64,000 nucleotides of DNA from G020348385 sp964410125 (GCA_964410125.1 CAYPGQ010000014.1:1-64000), one strand, 5' to 3'. Shown: positions 9,661 through 18,630, numbered from the stretch's first letter. Numbers and translations are program-made. Notes: generated from the sequence alone by a model not told the origin.

Positions 9661-9676
9661 AGCAAAAAACATGCCA
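9661..9676 (-). promoter_or_regulatory. Candidate sigma54 (-24/-12) promoter, copy 1
   Basis: On the minus strand the sequence is TGGCATGTTTTTTGCT: GG and GC are separated by exactly 10 bases, as RpoN promoters require, and it resembles the TGGCAC-N5-TTGCW consensus. It sits about 40 bp before the FAD oxidoreductase start. The 100 bp further upstream (to about 9782) are shared with two other loci (58039 and 60599), as expected for activator-binding sequence. Confidence 0.6.
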
Positions 9677-9782
9677 ATATTATCCCATGGGATTTTCGAA
9701 TGCTTATTCAACTCCATATGTCTATTATCGAAAAACTTATGTACGCATCTGAACAGAAATAAATATTCCCCATATCAACTTT
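9677..9782 (-). repeat. Shared upstream activating-like region, copy 1
   Basis: This block is similar to 58055-58150 and 60615-60720. Conserved pieces include the palindromic TATCCCATGGGAT next to the -24 element and, further upstream, GAACAGAAATAAATATTCCC (plus-strand reading). All three copies lie 5' of a minus-strand gene in the same orientation relative to the GG-N10-GC element. Confidence 0.6.
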
Positions 9783-10375
9783 ACAAAAGAGTTTATCCGG
9801 GATTCCATCGGTTTATAATTTATTCCCATTACAGTGTTCTGTAAATTAGAGGGATTTATTCGCATATTTGGAACTAACGAATCGCTATTCAGTCTAATAT
9901 TCCACGTCAAATCTTCATGTGCGGAATATCTTCCCTGCGGTAGGGAAATTTTCCTCACTTCATCCTCCCGTTGAATACCGTAATCCATTGTTATCATTAA
10001 GATTATCTATGTGGTATGAAGATTGCTAATTAGTATATGAACAGACGTCTGTCTTTATAAGTCTTTGAAAGAAGTAGAAAAATTTAATGGATAAGTAAGG
10101 AGGTCAACATGAAGAACCAACATAAGAAGACTTGAGAATATTAAGAGAAGTGTGTGATCCTGATGGATATTTCCTTGCTAGGAAACTTAAATAATTAATA
10201 TCAACTTGGGAAAATTATATCAAATGAGGAAAGTGCGCTGTTCAAAAAAGTTCAGGGAGTACCCTAAAGTTCATATAGGAGCACTGAAACGAAACCATAA
10301 ACGTAAAAAGTCAAATTTTATGTGTTTTGGTATGTCATTATCTCTGGTTTTTTCCTGCCAATCCTCTCTGGAAAT
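9783..10375. other. Intergenic region without a convincing gene
   Basis: This stretch between the FAD oxidoreductase promoter and the M1 peptidase 3' end has only short frames with no family resemblance. At 10109-10135 a strong ribosome binding site (AAGGAGG) precedes an 8-codon frame ending in TGA, which looks like the start of a gene that was cut off. Confidence 0.5.
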
Positions 10376-10480
10376 GGATAATCGCTGAAAGGAAAGGAGA
10401 TACGGCCAGCCTTTTTAAAACTCAACTGCCGAACAGTGAGAAAAATTCCATTGCATGTTGGAGCCATGCCAGCCATTTTG
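10376..10480 (+). pseudogene. Decayed 3' end of a small membrane protein gene
   Basis: The DNA GATACGGCCAGCCTTTTTAA and about 70 bp after it match the 3' end of the 7748-8104 gene and its downstream flank (GATACAGCCAAACTTTTTAA, then ACTGCC and GAGAAAAATTCCAT). In translation GDTASLFKT corresponds to DDTAKLFKT. The rest of the gene is missing. The remnant lies antisense to the last codons of the M1 peptidase gene. Confidence 0.6.
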
Positions 10481-12410
10481 TCGTCCATTTGATAGGGGCT
10501 AGTTTGTTTGGCTTCACAAGATAGCTGTTGTTTGTCCGGTTTATATCTGCGACTAGTTTGAATTTAGGGTCGACGACAGCTGACTTAACTTTAGAGGACG
10601 TTTCATAAGTATATTTTTTCCATCGGTATCGACCATCCCATATTTCTTTTATCTCAAGACCATCCTCAAACCTGATGAGCACGTCCACAGGGATTTGGAC
10701 TTCGCCAAGACGCCGGACCAACACTTCGGATTGATAAAGATCTGTCGGAGGTGCACTCTTTTCACCTTCTATAAATTCATCATTAAACCAGCCCCGCTGT
10801 CGTCTTTCTTTTCTGTTCGTGATGTTTCCCAGGGCATAATCCAGCTTTCCCGATCCATAGATAAATTGGTCTAAAAACCAGCACATATCCTGTCCGGCAA
10901 ATTCAGCCACAGTCGCATAAAAATCTTTGGGCCGTGGATGTTTGAACCAGTTGCGCTTGGAGTAGTCCTTGATCATCTCGGCAAAAACCTCTTTTCCCAT
11001 GTATCTTTTCAAGCTCCTCAACATCAGTTCTGCCTTGGCGTAGGAATTGGCCCCATAGCTGTTTCTGTCCATGAAATTCCAGGTGAAATTCTGCATATTA
11101 TCAATATTATAGGTTCTCCGATGACGGGAGATTCCGCTCGATTCGATCGGCATAGAGACGCCTTTGAATACAAAAGGTATGTTGAAATAGGAACGGGAAT
11201 AAAGAGTACGGCCATAGGCTTCATAATAAACTTCAGAATCTAGAAAGGAGGTGAATCCTTCGTCCATCCAGGCATCTTCGAATTCGTTGGTTGCCACCAA
11301 TCCGAAGAAATAGCCGTGCCCAAACTCATGAATGGTCACTCCTTCGGGACGGGATATCCCCTTGCGGCTGAGAAAATATGTTCCTCCTGTGAAAAGAGTC
11401 GGGTATTCCATCCCACCGGAACGGCTGTTATAGGCCGGATCGACGCAGGTGACTGAGGTATAGGGGTAATCGCCGTACCATTGGCTGCAGTACTTAACGG
11501 CATTTTTCACTGCATTCATGTATCTGTCCTTGAGATTTTTGTGGTATGGCTGGAGAAGGATCGTGATCTCTGTGTATTTTCCGGGAGCAAATTCGAAATC
11601 CTCGATATATTCCAAGTAATCAGGGCTGGCCGTCCAGGCAAAGTCATGGACACTGTGCTGGAAAAAATGGTGGGTCGTCGTGCCATCCCTGTTATCGATT
11701 TTATCACGGTGTTCTCCGGTAGCACCGATGATATAGGAGGAAGGAAGAGTAATCCGGACATCATAGGTTCCGAAATCAGCGAAAAAATTTGTCGTGGCGT
11801 GGAACTGGTGGCAATTCCAATTTCCCTCATAAAATACACCGATTTTGGGAAACCACTGGGCAATAAAATAATAATCCTTATGTCCGCCTGTCCGGTGAAT
11901 CGGCCGCGGCACTTTGGAGTGGAAGATGATTTCCAAATCGATGGTTTGGCCAGGCTCTATGGGTTTGGGAAGCTCCACAGAAAAAACAGTCTGATCAAGC
12001 ATGTTATCATCGTCGGGATGGCGGAATAGCATAGTGGGCATGAGGTTGGCCTCTGGGAAACTCTCATTTCCGACGATTTTTATGGCCTCCACTCGGCAGT
12101 AACCCCAATCTTCCTTTTTGTTTTGGCGGACAATTCTCCCCCATCTCTGTGTCCCTTCCTGTAAAAAATCACTCATGTTATTCTGGAATCCGTTCCAGTA
12201 GAGGTGAAACCAGAGTTCATCTGTGGGCATCTTTGATGTGTTTGTCCAGGACAATAGTTCTGTGCAGTCTATTGTTTTTACTGTCGTGTCGAGCTCAACA
12301 TTCATTGAGTAGGATGCGATTTGATCACAGAACGGTTCTTGCTGAGAAAATAGGGGAGAGGTGATACAAAGAAAAAAAAGTGAACAAACGAATAATGCTG
12401 ATCTACTCAA
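10422..12410 (-). CDS. M1-family zinc aminopeptidase, secreted
   Basis: 662 residues from the TTG at 12410, which has GGAGG 8 bp upstream; a longer frame from 12425 would begin inside that site. A signal peptide (ALFVCSLFFLCITSPLFSQ) is followed by the M1 catalytic core: GGMEY (332-336, the substrate-binding GxMEN-type motif), the zinc site HEFGH (361-365) and the third ligand E384 in NEFEDAWMDEG. The N-terminal beta-saddle domain is recognisable; the C-terminal domain is shorter than in ERAP-type enzymes. It probably trims oligopeptides outside the cytoplasm. The last 15 or so codons overlap DNA derived from the decayed small membrane gene, so the native C-terminus may have been replaced. 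Confidence 0.88.
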   Translation of the reverse strand: MSRSALFVCSLFFLCITSPLFSQQEPFCDQIASYSMNVELDTTVKTIDCTELLSWTNTSKMPTDELWFHLYWNGFQNNMSDFLQEGTQRWGRIVRQNKKEDWGYCRVEAIKIVGNESFPEANLMPTMLFRHPDDDNMLDQTVFSVELPKPIEPGQTIDLEIIFHSKVPRPIHRTGGHKDYYFIAQWFPKIGVFYEGNWNCHQFHATTNFFADFGTYDVRITLPSSYIIGATGEHRDKIDNRDGTTTHHFFQHSVHDFAWTASPDYLEYIEDFEFAPGKYTEITILLQPYHKNLKDRYMNAVKNAVKYCSQWYGDYPYTSVTCVDPAYNSRSGGMEYPTLFTGGTYFLSRKGISRPEGVTIHEFGHGYFFGLVATNEFEDAWMDEGFTSFLDSEVYYEAYGRTLYSRSYFNIPFVFKGVSMPIESSGISRHRRTYNIDNMQNFTWNFMDRNSYGANSYAKAELMLRSLKRYMGKEVFAEMIKDYSKRNWFKHPRPKDFYATVAEFAGQDMCWFLDQFIYGSGKLDYALGNITNRKERRQRGWFNDEFIEGEKSAPPTDLYQSEVLVRRLGEVQIPVDVLIRFEDGLEIKEIWDGRYRWKKYTYETSSKVKSAVVDPKFKLVADINRTNNSYLVKPNKLAPIKWTTKWLAWLQHAMEFFSLFGS

Positions 12411-12528
12411 TAGAATATCCTCCAAATAACGGATGCCCTATTATAAAATAAATTTAAAAAAAGAAAAATCCATTTTATTGGGCCCATTATTGATTTACGA
12501 ATCGAGCTATGCTATAAGCTAGCATGAA

Positions 12529-12996
12529 ATGCATTACAAAACATATTACAACTCACCGATAGGAATACTAGAAATTAGGGGGACAGAACAGGGAATATCC
12601 GGGGTCCATTTTGTGGAGAACAAGAGTGATCCCGATCCTGCCATTCCATTACCATTAAAGGAATGTGTTCAACAGCTAAATGAGTATTTTACGGGAGATC
12701 GAAAGGAATTTTCACTAACATTACTATTAGAGGGAACGAACTTCCAGAAAAAAGCGTGGAATCAGCTTATAAAAATTCCTTATGGAAAAACAGCTTCTTA
12801 CAAAGATATTGCTGTAGCCATCAAGAATAAAAAAGCTTTCCGTGCGGTGGGTAGCGCCAACGGAAGGAATAATATCGCTATCATCATCCCTTGTCACCGC
12901 ATTATTGCTCACGATGGGACACTGGGGGGATACGGAGGGGGATTGTGGAAAAAGGAATGGTTGTTGGATCATGAGCAAAAAAACAGGGGATTTTAG
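12529..12996 (+). CDS. ogt: Methylated-DNA--[protein]-cysteine S-methyltransferase
   Basis: 155 residues. The suicide-acceptor motif PCHRII is at 121-126 (C122), preceded by the helix-turn-helix region (YGKTASYKDIA, FRAVGSANGRN with the arginine finger) and followed by GGYGGGLWKKEWLL. It transfers a methyl or alkyl group from O6-alkylguanine or O4-alkylthymine to the cysteine. There is no AdaA-type N-terminal domain, so it is a stand-alone Ogt/MGMT. It is the first gene of a plus-strand run that continues to the SDR gene. Confidence 0.95.
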   Translation: MHYKTYYNSPIGILEIRGTEQGISGVHFVENKSDPDPAIPLPLKECVQQLNEYFTGDRKEFSLTLLLEGTNFQKKAWNQLIKIPYGKTASYKDIAVAIKNKKAFRAVGSANGRNNIAIIIPCHRIIAHDGTLGGYGGGLWKKEWLLDHEQKNRGF

Positions 12997-13010
12997 CGGG
13001 AGGATCATCC

Positions 13011-13346
13011 ATGGCTGCAACGAGCTTTAAGATTGATTCTTATTCTGTAAAGATATTTGGAAATGACAGTAAGGGGAGCCGGACAAGATGGGGAGACCGG
13101 TGCATTTATTTGTATTCCGAAGGGAAAGAAATCGCTCAAGCTGTATTCGCAAAACCTGGACACGAAGTACCAGAGCCCTATTTTTCAGAGGGGAAAATAT
13201 TCTATTTTGCGCGAGGCGATCAATTTGCCGATGTGCTTAATCTGCTCCGCCATGAAAATCCCGTGTATATTGCATGGGAACCTGTCCATGACCCGAAGGA
13301 GCCTGAAGACGGGGACGCGTTTTTTTTCACAGAAACAAAGAAATAA
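13011..13346 (+). CDS. Hypothetical protein (111 aa)
   Basis: No family recognised. A soluble protein rich in aromatic and acidic residues, with IAWEPVHDPKEPEDGDAFFF near the C-terminus. The start ATG has GGGAGG 8 bp upstream, and the gene begins 14 bp after ogt, so cotranscription is likely. No signal peptide or membrane segment. Confidence 0.6.
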   Translation: MAATSFKIDSYSVKIFGNDSKGSRTRWGDRCIYLYSEGKEIAQAVFAKPGHEVPEPYFSEGKIFYFARGDQFADVLNLLRHENPVYIAWEPVHDPKEPEDGDAFFFTETKK

Positions 13347-13360
13347 AGGGCAATATTCCT

Positions 13361-13975
13361 TTGAGAAGATTCTACATTGGCGGCTTGTTATATGATTGGG
13401 CGTTGGAATCCCCTCTGAAAAACATAAAAAAACAGGTAGTACATTTCATCTCACGCTATGAGCTTTATCCTGTGCTGGATATTTGCTGTGGAACAGGTGT
13501 GCAGTGTTTTCGGATCATAAGGAACGGAAAGGGTGTGTATGGGTTGGATTTAGACGTCGGAATGGTCAATTACGCACTCTCGAAATATCCTCATCTTCCG
13601 TTCATGTGTGCCGATGCGGCAAACGTCCCAGTAAAAGATGCCAGTGTAAGAGGGGCAATCTTATCCTACGCACTTCATGATAAGTTTCCGGAAACACGCA
13701 ACAAAATGCTCCAGGAAGTAAGGCGGATTTTGAGTCCCGATGGCAAGATCGTTTTTGTCGATTTTGAACCTCCCTGGAACAAAAAATCACGAATGGCAAG
13801 TCTTTATACATACGGTATCGAACGATTGGCTGGCAAGGAACATTTTGATAATGGCCGTCATTTTTTGAAACAAGGAGGATTAAGGTCCTTTATCCAAAAA
13901 CATAAGCTCGAGGAAATCGATCGACATGATGTGGAAATGGCCCATACCGGCGTCGTTGTAGCCAGGTTCATTTAA
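13361..13975 (+). CDS. Class I SAM-dependent methyltransferase
   Basis: 204 residues. Motif I is VLDICCGTG (near residue 38), motif II GLDLDVGMVNYA, an acidic loop ADAANVP, and motif post-II DGKIVFVDFEPPW. This is the Methyltransf_11/ubiE-like arrangement. Substrate unknown. The start is TTG and the ribosome binding site is weak. It begins 14 bp after the 111-aa gene. Confidence 0.8.
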   Translation: MRRFYIGGLLYDWALESPLKNIKKQVVHFISRYELYPVLDICCGTGVQCFRIIRNGKGVYGLDLDVGMVNYALSKYPHLPFMCADAANVPVKDASVRGAILSYALHDKFPETRNKMLQEVRRILSPDGKIVFVDFEPPWNKKSRMASLYTYGIERLAGKEHFDNGRHFLKQGGLRSFIQKHKLEEIDRHDVEMAHTGVVVARFI

Positions 13976-14002
13976 GAAAACTGGATCGAGAGAAGGAATG
14001 AA

Positions 14003-14515
14003 TTGAACGCAAGTTATTCGATCTTTACTGAAGTCCAGAGATTCCGCCAGTGGTGGGTATGTTTATTGATTTTGTTTGTAGCAGGAATCGCCTGGTATGG
14101 AGCTGTCCAGCAAATCGTATTAAAAAAGCCTTTTGGAAACAATCCTGCTCCGGATCCCGTGATGATCATGATCTGGGTTATTTTTGGTGTTTTGTTCCCG
14201 ATCTTTTTTTATTCCTTGAAACTGGCTACGGATGTCCGGAATGATGGATTGTATGTGCGGTTTTTTCCTCTCCAATTCCATTCTCATAAAATATCGTACA
14301 TAGAAATAAAAACATATGAGATCCGAACGTATTCAGCTTTGAAAGAATATGGGGGCTATGGCATACGGTATGGAAAAAACGGCAAAGCATACAACATAAG
14401 TGGCAATAGGGGAGTGCAATTCGAGTTTCTAGATGGAAAGCGCTTGCTCATAGGAACCCAAAAGCCGGAAGAGTTCATTCAGGCTCTCGATACGGCTTCT
14501 GGGAAAAGGGGATAA
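14003..14515 (+). CDS. Membrane-anchored protein resembling DUF6141
   Basis: 170 residues with two membrane segments (about 15-35 and 52-72) and a C-terminal soluble beta-rich domain. YGGYGIRYGKNGKAYNISGNRGVQ and the following LLIGTQKPEEF resemble a bacterial PH-like family (DUF6141 is my best recollection). TTG at 14003 is preceded by AGAAGGAA. It is in line with the methyltransferase upstream (27 bp) and the CrtI-like gene downstream (66 bp). Confidence 0.65.
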   Translation: MNASYSIFTEVQRFRQWWVCLLILFVAGIAWYGAVQQIVLKKPFGNNPAPDPVMIMIWVIFGVLFPIFFYSLKLATDVRNDGLYVRFFPLQFHSHKISYIEIKTYEIRTYSALKEYGGYGIRYGKNGKAYNISGNRGVQFEFLDGKRLLIGTQKPEEFIQALDTASGKRG

Positions 14516-14581
14516 TTAACGCGACCATTATTCAATATTTGATTATTCGAATGATATAATATTGTAGAGGAGGTTTTACCA

Positions 14582-16087
14582 ATGAACAGTAAAAAAGTCA
14601 TCATCATAGGCGCTGGAATTTCAGGTTTATGTGCAGGTAGCTATCTTCAGATGAATGGTTATGACACGGAAATTTTTGAACTGCACAATGTTTCTGGAGG
14701 TTTGTGCACAGCCTGGGAAAGAAAGGGATACACATTCGATTTCTGTATCCACTGGCTTGTCGGCTCAACTCCTTCTGATAGTTTCTATAGTCTCTGGGAT
14801 GAACTCATTGACATGGAAAAACTTGAATTTGTAGACTCTGATATATATTTTCAAATTGAGGACATTGAAGGCCAAGCACTCCGTATATTTACGGATGTAG
14901 ACAGATTGGAAGAAGAGATGAAGGCAGTTGCACCTGAAGATAATGATCTCATCGCTGAATTTATCGGGGGAATAAGGAAATTTTTACCTTTTAACATGTC
15001 TTTAGATAAGGCCCCAGAAATGATGAACCCGATCGATGGATTGAAAATGACGATCAAAATGCTTCCTTATTTCAAAGAATTCAGAAAATGGGAAAAAATT
15101 ACGGCAAAAGAGTTTGCAAGTAAGTGCAAAAGTCCTCTGCTCAGGAGAGCTATCTTAGAAATGTTTTTGCCCGAAAGCTCCATATTTTTTCTTCTTATGA
15201 CACTTGTGAGTATGCATAAGAAATCGGCCGGCTATCCCATAGGCGGTTCTCTCAATTTTGCTAAGTTGATCGAAGAAAAGTATCTTAATCTCGGAGGAAA
15301 AATCCTTTACAACTCAAGAGTAGAAAAGGTCATTGAAGAAAACGAATGTGCAAAAGGAGTGAAACTTAAGAACGGTGATACCCATATGGCGGATATTGTG
15401 ATCTCTGCAGCGGATGGATACAGCACAATTTATGAAATGTTGGACGGGAAATATATCGATAAAAGAATTCAAGATTATTACAGCGGAAAAAACAAAACAC
15501 TGAAGGTTTTCCCTTCGCTTGTGTTTGTTTCCCTGGGAGTGGCAAGAACCTTTGAAAATGAACCTTCGTCACTGGTTTTTCCGCTAAAAAAGCCAATTAT
15601 TGTGGATGACAGCATTAGTTATAAAAATCTCAGTGTCAGGATATTCAATTTTGATCCGACTTTCGCGCCTGATGGAAAAACCAGCCTTACTGTGATGTTT
15701 GGCACATACAACTATCAATATTGGGTGGATCTCAGAAAAACCGATATGCAGACATATAGGAAGGAAAAGGAAAGAATTGCAACAGAGGTAATTGAGGTTT
15801 TGGAGGAGCGTTTCGGAGACATTAAGTCGAAGGTTGAGGTAATAGATGTTTCCACTCCTGCATCAATAATCAGATATACAAATAACTGGAGAGGAAGTTT
15901 TGAGGGTTGGCAACCAGGGCCAGGAACCATGATGCTTCAGATGAAAAAAACGCTACCTGGTTTGAAAAATTTTTATTTGATCGGCCAATGGGTTCAACCG
16001 GGAGGGGGGCTTCCGCCAGCCTTATTGTCCGGAAGAAACGTGGCCCAAATTATTTGCAAGAAGGATGGGAAAAAATTCACCGCTTAA
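14582..16087 (+). CDS. Phytoene desaturase-like FAD-dependent oxidoreductase
   Basis: 501 residues. Dinucleotide-binding GAGISG lies at 10-15 with the extended ELHNVSGGLCTAW, and the C-terminal GQWVQPGGGLPPALLSGRNVA is the FAD-contacting motif of the CrtI/CrtO/retinol-saturase superfamily. No other carotenoid gene is nearby, so a role in carotenoid synthesis is not implied; many homologues are uncharacterised NAD(P)/FAD oxidoreductases. It has a good ribosome binding site (GAGGAGG) and is followed after 37 bp by an SDR gene. Confidence 0.85.
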   Translation: MNSKKVIIIGAGISGLCAGSYLQMNGYDTEIFELHNVSGGLCTAWERKGYTFDFCIHWLVGSTPSDSFYSLWDELIDMEKLEFVDSDIYFQIEDIEGQALRIFTDVDRLEEEMKAVAPEDNDLIAEFIGGIRKFLPFNMSLDKAPEMMNPIDGLKMTIKMLPYFKEFRKWEKITAKEFASKCKSPLLRRAILEMFLPESSIFFLLMTLVSMHKKSAGYPIGGSLNFAKLIEEKYLNLGGKILYNSRVEKVIEENECAKGVKLKNGDTHMADIVISAADGYSTIYEMLDGKYIDKRIQDYYSGKNKTLKVFPSLVFVSLGVARTFENEPSSLVFPLKKPIIVDDSISYKNLSVRIFNFDPTFAPDGKTSLTVMFGTYNYQYWVDLRKTDMQTYRKEKERIATEVIEVLEERFGDIKSKVEVIDVSTPASIIRYTNNWRGSFEGWQPGPGTMMLQMKKTLPGLKNFYLIGQWVQPGGGLPPALLSGRNVAQIICKKDGKKFTA

Positions 16088-16124
16088 ATAGGGGACATGT
16101 GCCTAAGTTTTTAAGGAGGCCAAA

Positions 16125-16889
16125 ATGAAGGGATTGAAAGGCAAGCGGATTTTGATTACCGGTGGAGCAATGGGAATCGGAAAAGCCACAGCCAACCGTT
16201 TCCTAGAGGAAGGAGCAAAAGTCATCATCATGGACCGCGATAAAAGCAGTTGCCAGACAATAAAAAAAGAATTGCCGGGACTGGAAGATCCGATCATTGC
16301 GGATGTAGCGGATTATGATGGCGTTGTTCATGCGTTCAAGTTGATAGAGGAGAGAATGAACGGGTTGGATGTGCTTATCAATAACGCAGGCATAAGTATC
16401 CGTCAATCATTCCTGGAGATGTCTCGCGAACAATGGCTTGATGTTATAAACATTAATCTTAATGGCGTTTTTTATGTGGCTCAGCAAGCTGCGCGAAGCA
16501 TGGCAAGAGAGGAGGGGGGAGTTATCCTTAACATGGGCTCCACAAATGCTTTGATGGGATATCACCTTTATTCCTCTTATAACGCATCTAAAGCCGGGGT
16601 CGTGGAATTCACCCGTAGTTTGGCCTTGGAGCTTGCGCCAAGAATAAGAGTCAATGCTATCTGTCCTGGTTTTATTCTGACGTCAATGCAGAAAGCAGAA
16701 TATGCGCCTGACATGATAAAAGAATTCGAAGAAAAAGTTCCTCTTGGAAGATTAGGAAAACCTGAAGAGGTGGCCTCTCTGTTTGCTTATCTCGCATCAG
16801 ATGAGGCCAGTTATATTACCGGCCAATGCTTTGTGATCGATGGGGGAGAGCTCGCTGGAGGTTTGGCAAGCCAGAAGCCTTTTAATTGA
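16125..16889 (+). CDS. Short-chain dehydrogenase/reductase (SDR)
   Basis: 254 residues, a classical SDR: TGGAMGIG (12-19) for cofactor binding, NNAG (86-89), catalytic Ser139, Tyr152 and Lys156 (YNASK), and the C-terminal PEEVASLFAYLASDEASYITGQ. MDRD after the second beta strand (aspartate at its end) suggests NAD(H). FabG-like in form, but the substrate is unknown. Ribosome binding site AAGGAGG. Last gene of the plus-strand metabolic run before the defence island. Confidence 0.9.
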   Translation: MKGLKGKRILITGGAMGIGKATANRFLEEGAKVIIMDRDKSSCQTIKKELPGLEDPIIADVADYDGVVHAFKLIEERMNGLDVLINNAGISIRQSFLEMSREQWLDVININLNGVFYVAQQAARSMAREEGGVILNMGSTNALMGYHLYSSYNASKAGVVEFTRSLALELAPRIRVNAICPGFILTSMQKAEYAPDMIKEFEEKVPLGRLGKPEEVASLFAYLASDEASYITGQCFVIDGGELAGGLASQKPFN

Positions 16890-16941
16890 TATTATTGTTG
16901 ATATTAGGATTCTAATTAGTTGATACTAAACAAATTAGGTC

Positions 16942-16967
16942 AAAAATGTCGGCATGCCGACATTTTT
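16942..16967. terminator. 26-bp perfect palindrome with T-tract: terminator or par operator
   Basis: The core GTCGGCATGCCGAC, extended by AAAAAT and ATTTTT, is an unbroken 26-bp palindrome ending in a T run. It can fold as a 9-bp or longer stem with a tetraloop and fits a Rho-independent terminator for the SDR gene. Because it lies 70 bp before parA, it could instead be the ParB/ParA binding site; it does not match the usual chromosomal parS (TGTTTCACGTGAAACA). Confidence 0.65.
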
Positions 16968-17036
16968 TCATTATTTGCTTGCCATTTTCCAATAATTCAT
17001 ATATGTTACAAAAAGCGAAAATACTGGAGTGATAGC

Positions 17037-17819
17037 TTGATAATTGCCATAACGAATCAAAAAGGAGGAGTTGGAAAAACAACAACTACATTGAATATAT
17101 CTGCTGCCTTGGCTTTTATGGGAAAAAGCACGCTATTGGTTGACACTGACCCCCAAGGACACAGCACTATATCTTGTGTGATGGATCCTCTTTCTATGAC
17201 AAAATCACTATATGATGTATTGATAAAAAGCGAAGAGAAAATTGAAAACATAATAATGAAATCTACTATTCCAGGTCTCGATGTTGCAATATCCAAAATA
17301 GCGATGGCCAAATTGGAACCTTCTTTGTTGGGGGAGATCGATGGGCATTATAGGCTAAAAGATACCTTAGAGGGCGTGAAAAAAAAGTACGATTTCATTC
17401 TGATCGACACGCCGCCAACATTAGGATTGATTACGCTGAATTCTCTGGTCGCTGCAGATAAAATATTAATACCTGTTCAGGCATCTTATCTTTCTCTCGA
17501 GGGGACGGATGATCTCCTGGAAACGATAGAAAAGGTTAAAAAAGTCACAAATCCCACACTTGAGATAATTGGAGTGGCTATCACAATGCATGACAAGAGA
17601 ACTAACATTTCAAAAGATTCTGTCGATAGAATAAAAAAAGTTTTTGGGCGCAAGGTTTTTCGAACAATTATATCCAAGAGTGTAAAGCTTGAGGAAAGCC
17701 CTGCATACAAAGAATCCATTTTTACATTTGCACCATATTCTGTAGGTGCAAAACAATACAAAGAACTTTCTGAGGAGATAATCAGACGTGCAAAAGTCAA
17801 AAAAAACCGGACTTCCTGA
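17037..17819 (+). CDS. parA: ParA-family partition ATPase
   Basis: 260 residues from the TTG at 17037, which has CTGGAG upstream and starts directly at the conserved IIAITNQKGGVGKTT; the longer frame from 16920 adds 39 residues of unrelated sequence. The deviant Walker A KGGVGKTT is at 9-16, with switch I DTDPQGH and Walker B DFILIDTPPTLG. It forms ATP-dependent dimers on DNA and moves ParB-parS complexes. No N-terminal HTH, so the type Ib/chromosomal-like form. It overlaps parB. Usual chromosomal parAB neighbours (rsmG, mnmG) are absent, which suggests a mobile or secondary par locus. Confidence 0.85.
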   Translation: MIIAITNQKGGVGKTTTTLNISAALAFMGKSTLLVDTDPQGHSTISCVMDPLSMTKSLYDVLIKSEEKIENIIMKSTIPGLDVAISKIAMAKLEPSLLGEIDGHYRLKDTLEGVKKKYDFILIDTPPTLGLITLNSLVAADKILIPVQASYLSLEGTDDLLETIEKVKKVTNPTLEIIGVAITMHDKRTNISKDSVDRIKKVFGRKVFRTIISKSVKLEESPAYKESIFTFAPYSVGAKQYKELSEEIIRRAKVKKNRTS

Positions 17820-18630
17820 TTCGGTAAAAATGAGGCATGATACTCACTTTGTGGAGCTAATAACATCTCGGCCTACTGGGCCAAGGGTTCGGATGATTTA
17901 TATTGATTCAATAGATCCAAATCCCAGGCAAGCACGGAATGAATTAGGAAATATAGATGAATTAATGTTGTCTATAAAGGAAAGAGGCGTTTTAGAACCA
18001 ATTCTTGTAAGACCTAAAGCTGGAAGATATGAGATAATAGCCGGTGAAAGACGGTATGTGGCATCAAAAAGGGCGGGATTGAAGGAAATGCCCTGTATAG
18101 AGATGATAGTGGAAGATAACGAGGCTATGGAAATCGCTCTTATTGAAAATTTACAGAGAAAAGATCTGGATGTTTTTGAAGAAGCAGATGGATTGAAGGC
18201 TTTAGCAGATGTTTATGGATATAATCACGGAGAAATCGCAAAAAAAATAGGAAAAGCAAGATCTACAATCACAGAGATTATAAATATCTGCAGAATCCCA
18301 AAAGAAATAAGAATATTCTGCATCAAAAATAGTATTGCTAGCCGTAGCACTCTAATTGAAATAGCCAAACAAAAAAATGTTGAGAACATGAAAAGGCTTG
18401 TATCGATGATTAAGAGACGAGAGCTGAGCCGCGAAGATACACGAGATCTATCGAAAGACCTAAAAGGAATACAGAGAAAACAAAAATACTTTGTTTATAA
18501 TTTTAAGCCTAAAGAAAAAGATTCATATAGACTTAGAATAGAATTTAAGCAAGAAACAGTTAGCAAGGAAGAAATAATTAGAATACTTAATGAAGTGATC
18601 AAAAAATTAAAAATTAAAGAAATTGATTGA
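17788..18630 (+). CDS. parB: ParB-family partition protein
   Basis: 280 residues. The N-terminal ParB/Srx CTPase fold carries GERRYVASKRAG and the ENLQRKDLDVFEEA box; the central HTH is HGEIAKKIGKARSTITEI; the C-terminal region is lysine-rich and probably dimerises. GTG at 17788 is supported by GAGGAGA 11 bp upstream; an ATG at 17830 has no such site. The 32-bp overlap with parA indicates translational coupling. ParB clamps spread from parS, here possibly the palindrome before parA. Confidence 0.85.
   Translation: MQKSKKTGLPDSVKMRHDTHFVELITSRPTGPRVRMIYIDSIDPNPRQARNELGNIDELMLSIKERGVLEPILVRPKAGRYEIIAGERRYVASKRAGLKEMPCIEMIVEDNEAMEIALIENLQRKDLDVFEEADGLKALADVYGYNHGEIAKKIGKARSTITEIINICRIPKEIRIFCIKNSIASRSTLIEIAKQKNVENMKRLVSMIKRRELSREDTRDLSKDLKGIQRKQKYFVYNFKPKEKDSYRLRIEFKQETVSKEEIIRILNEVIKKLKIKEID

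Noticed and set aside
9737..9997. 86-codon minus-strand frame upstream of the FAD oxidoreductase
   Set aside because: It runs into the repeated sigma54-type control region and has no ribosome binding site, so it is probably not coding.
11481..12029. Plus-strand 182-codon open frame inside the M1 peptidase gene
   Set aside because: It is fully antisense to a gene with clear catalytic motifs; composition and lack of start signals indicate a shadow frame.
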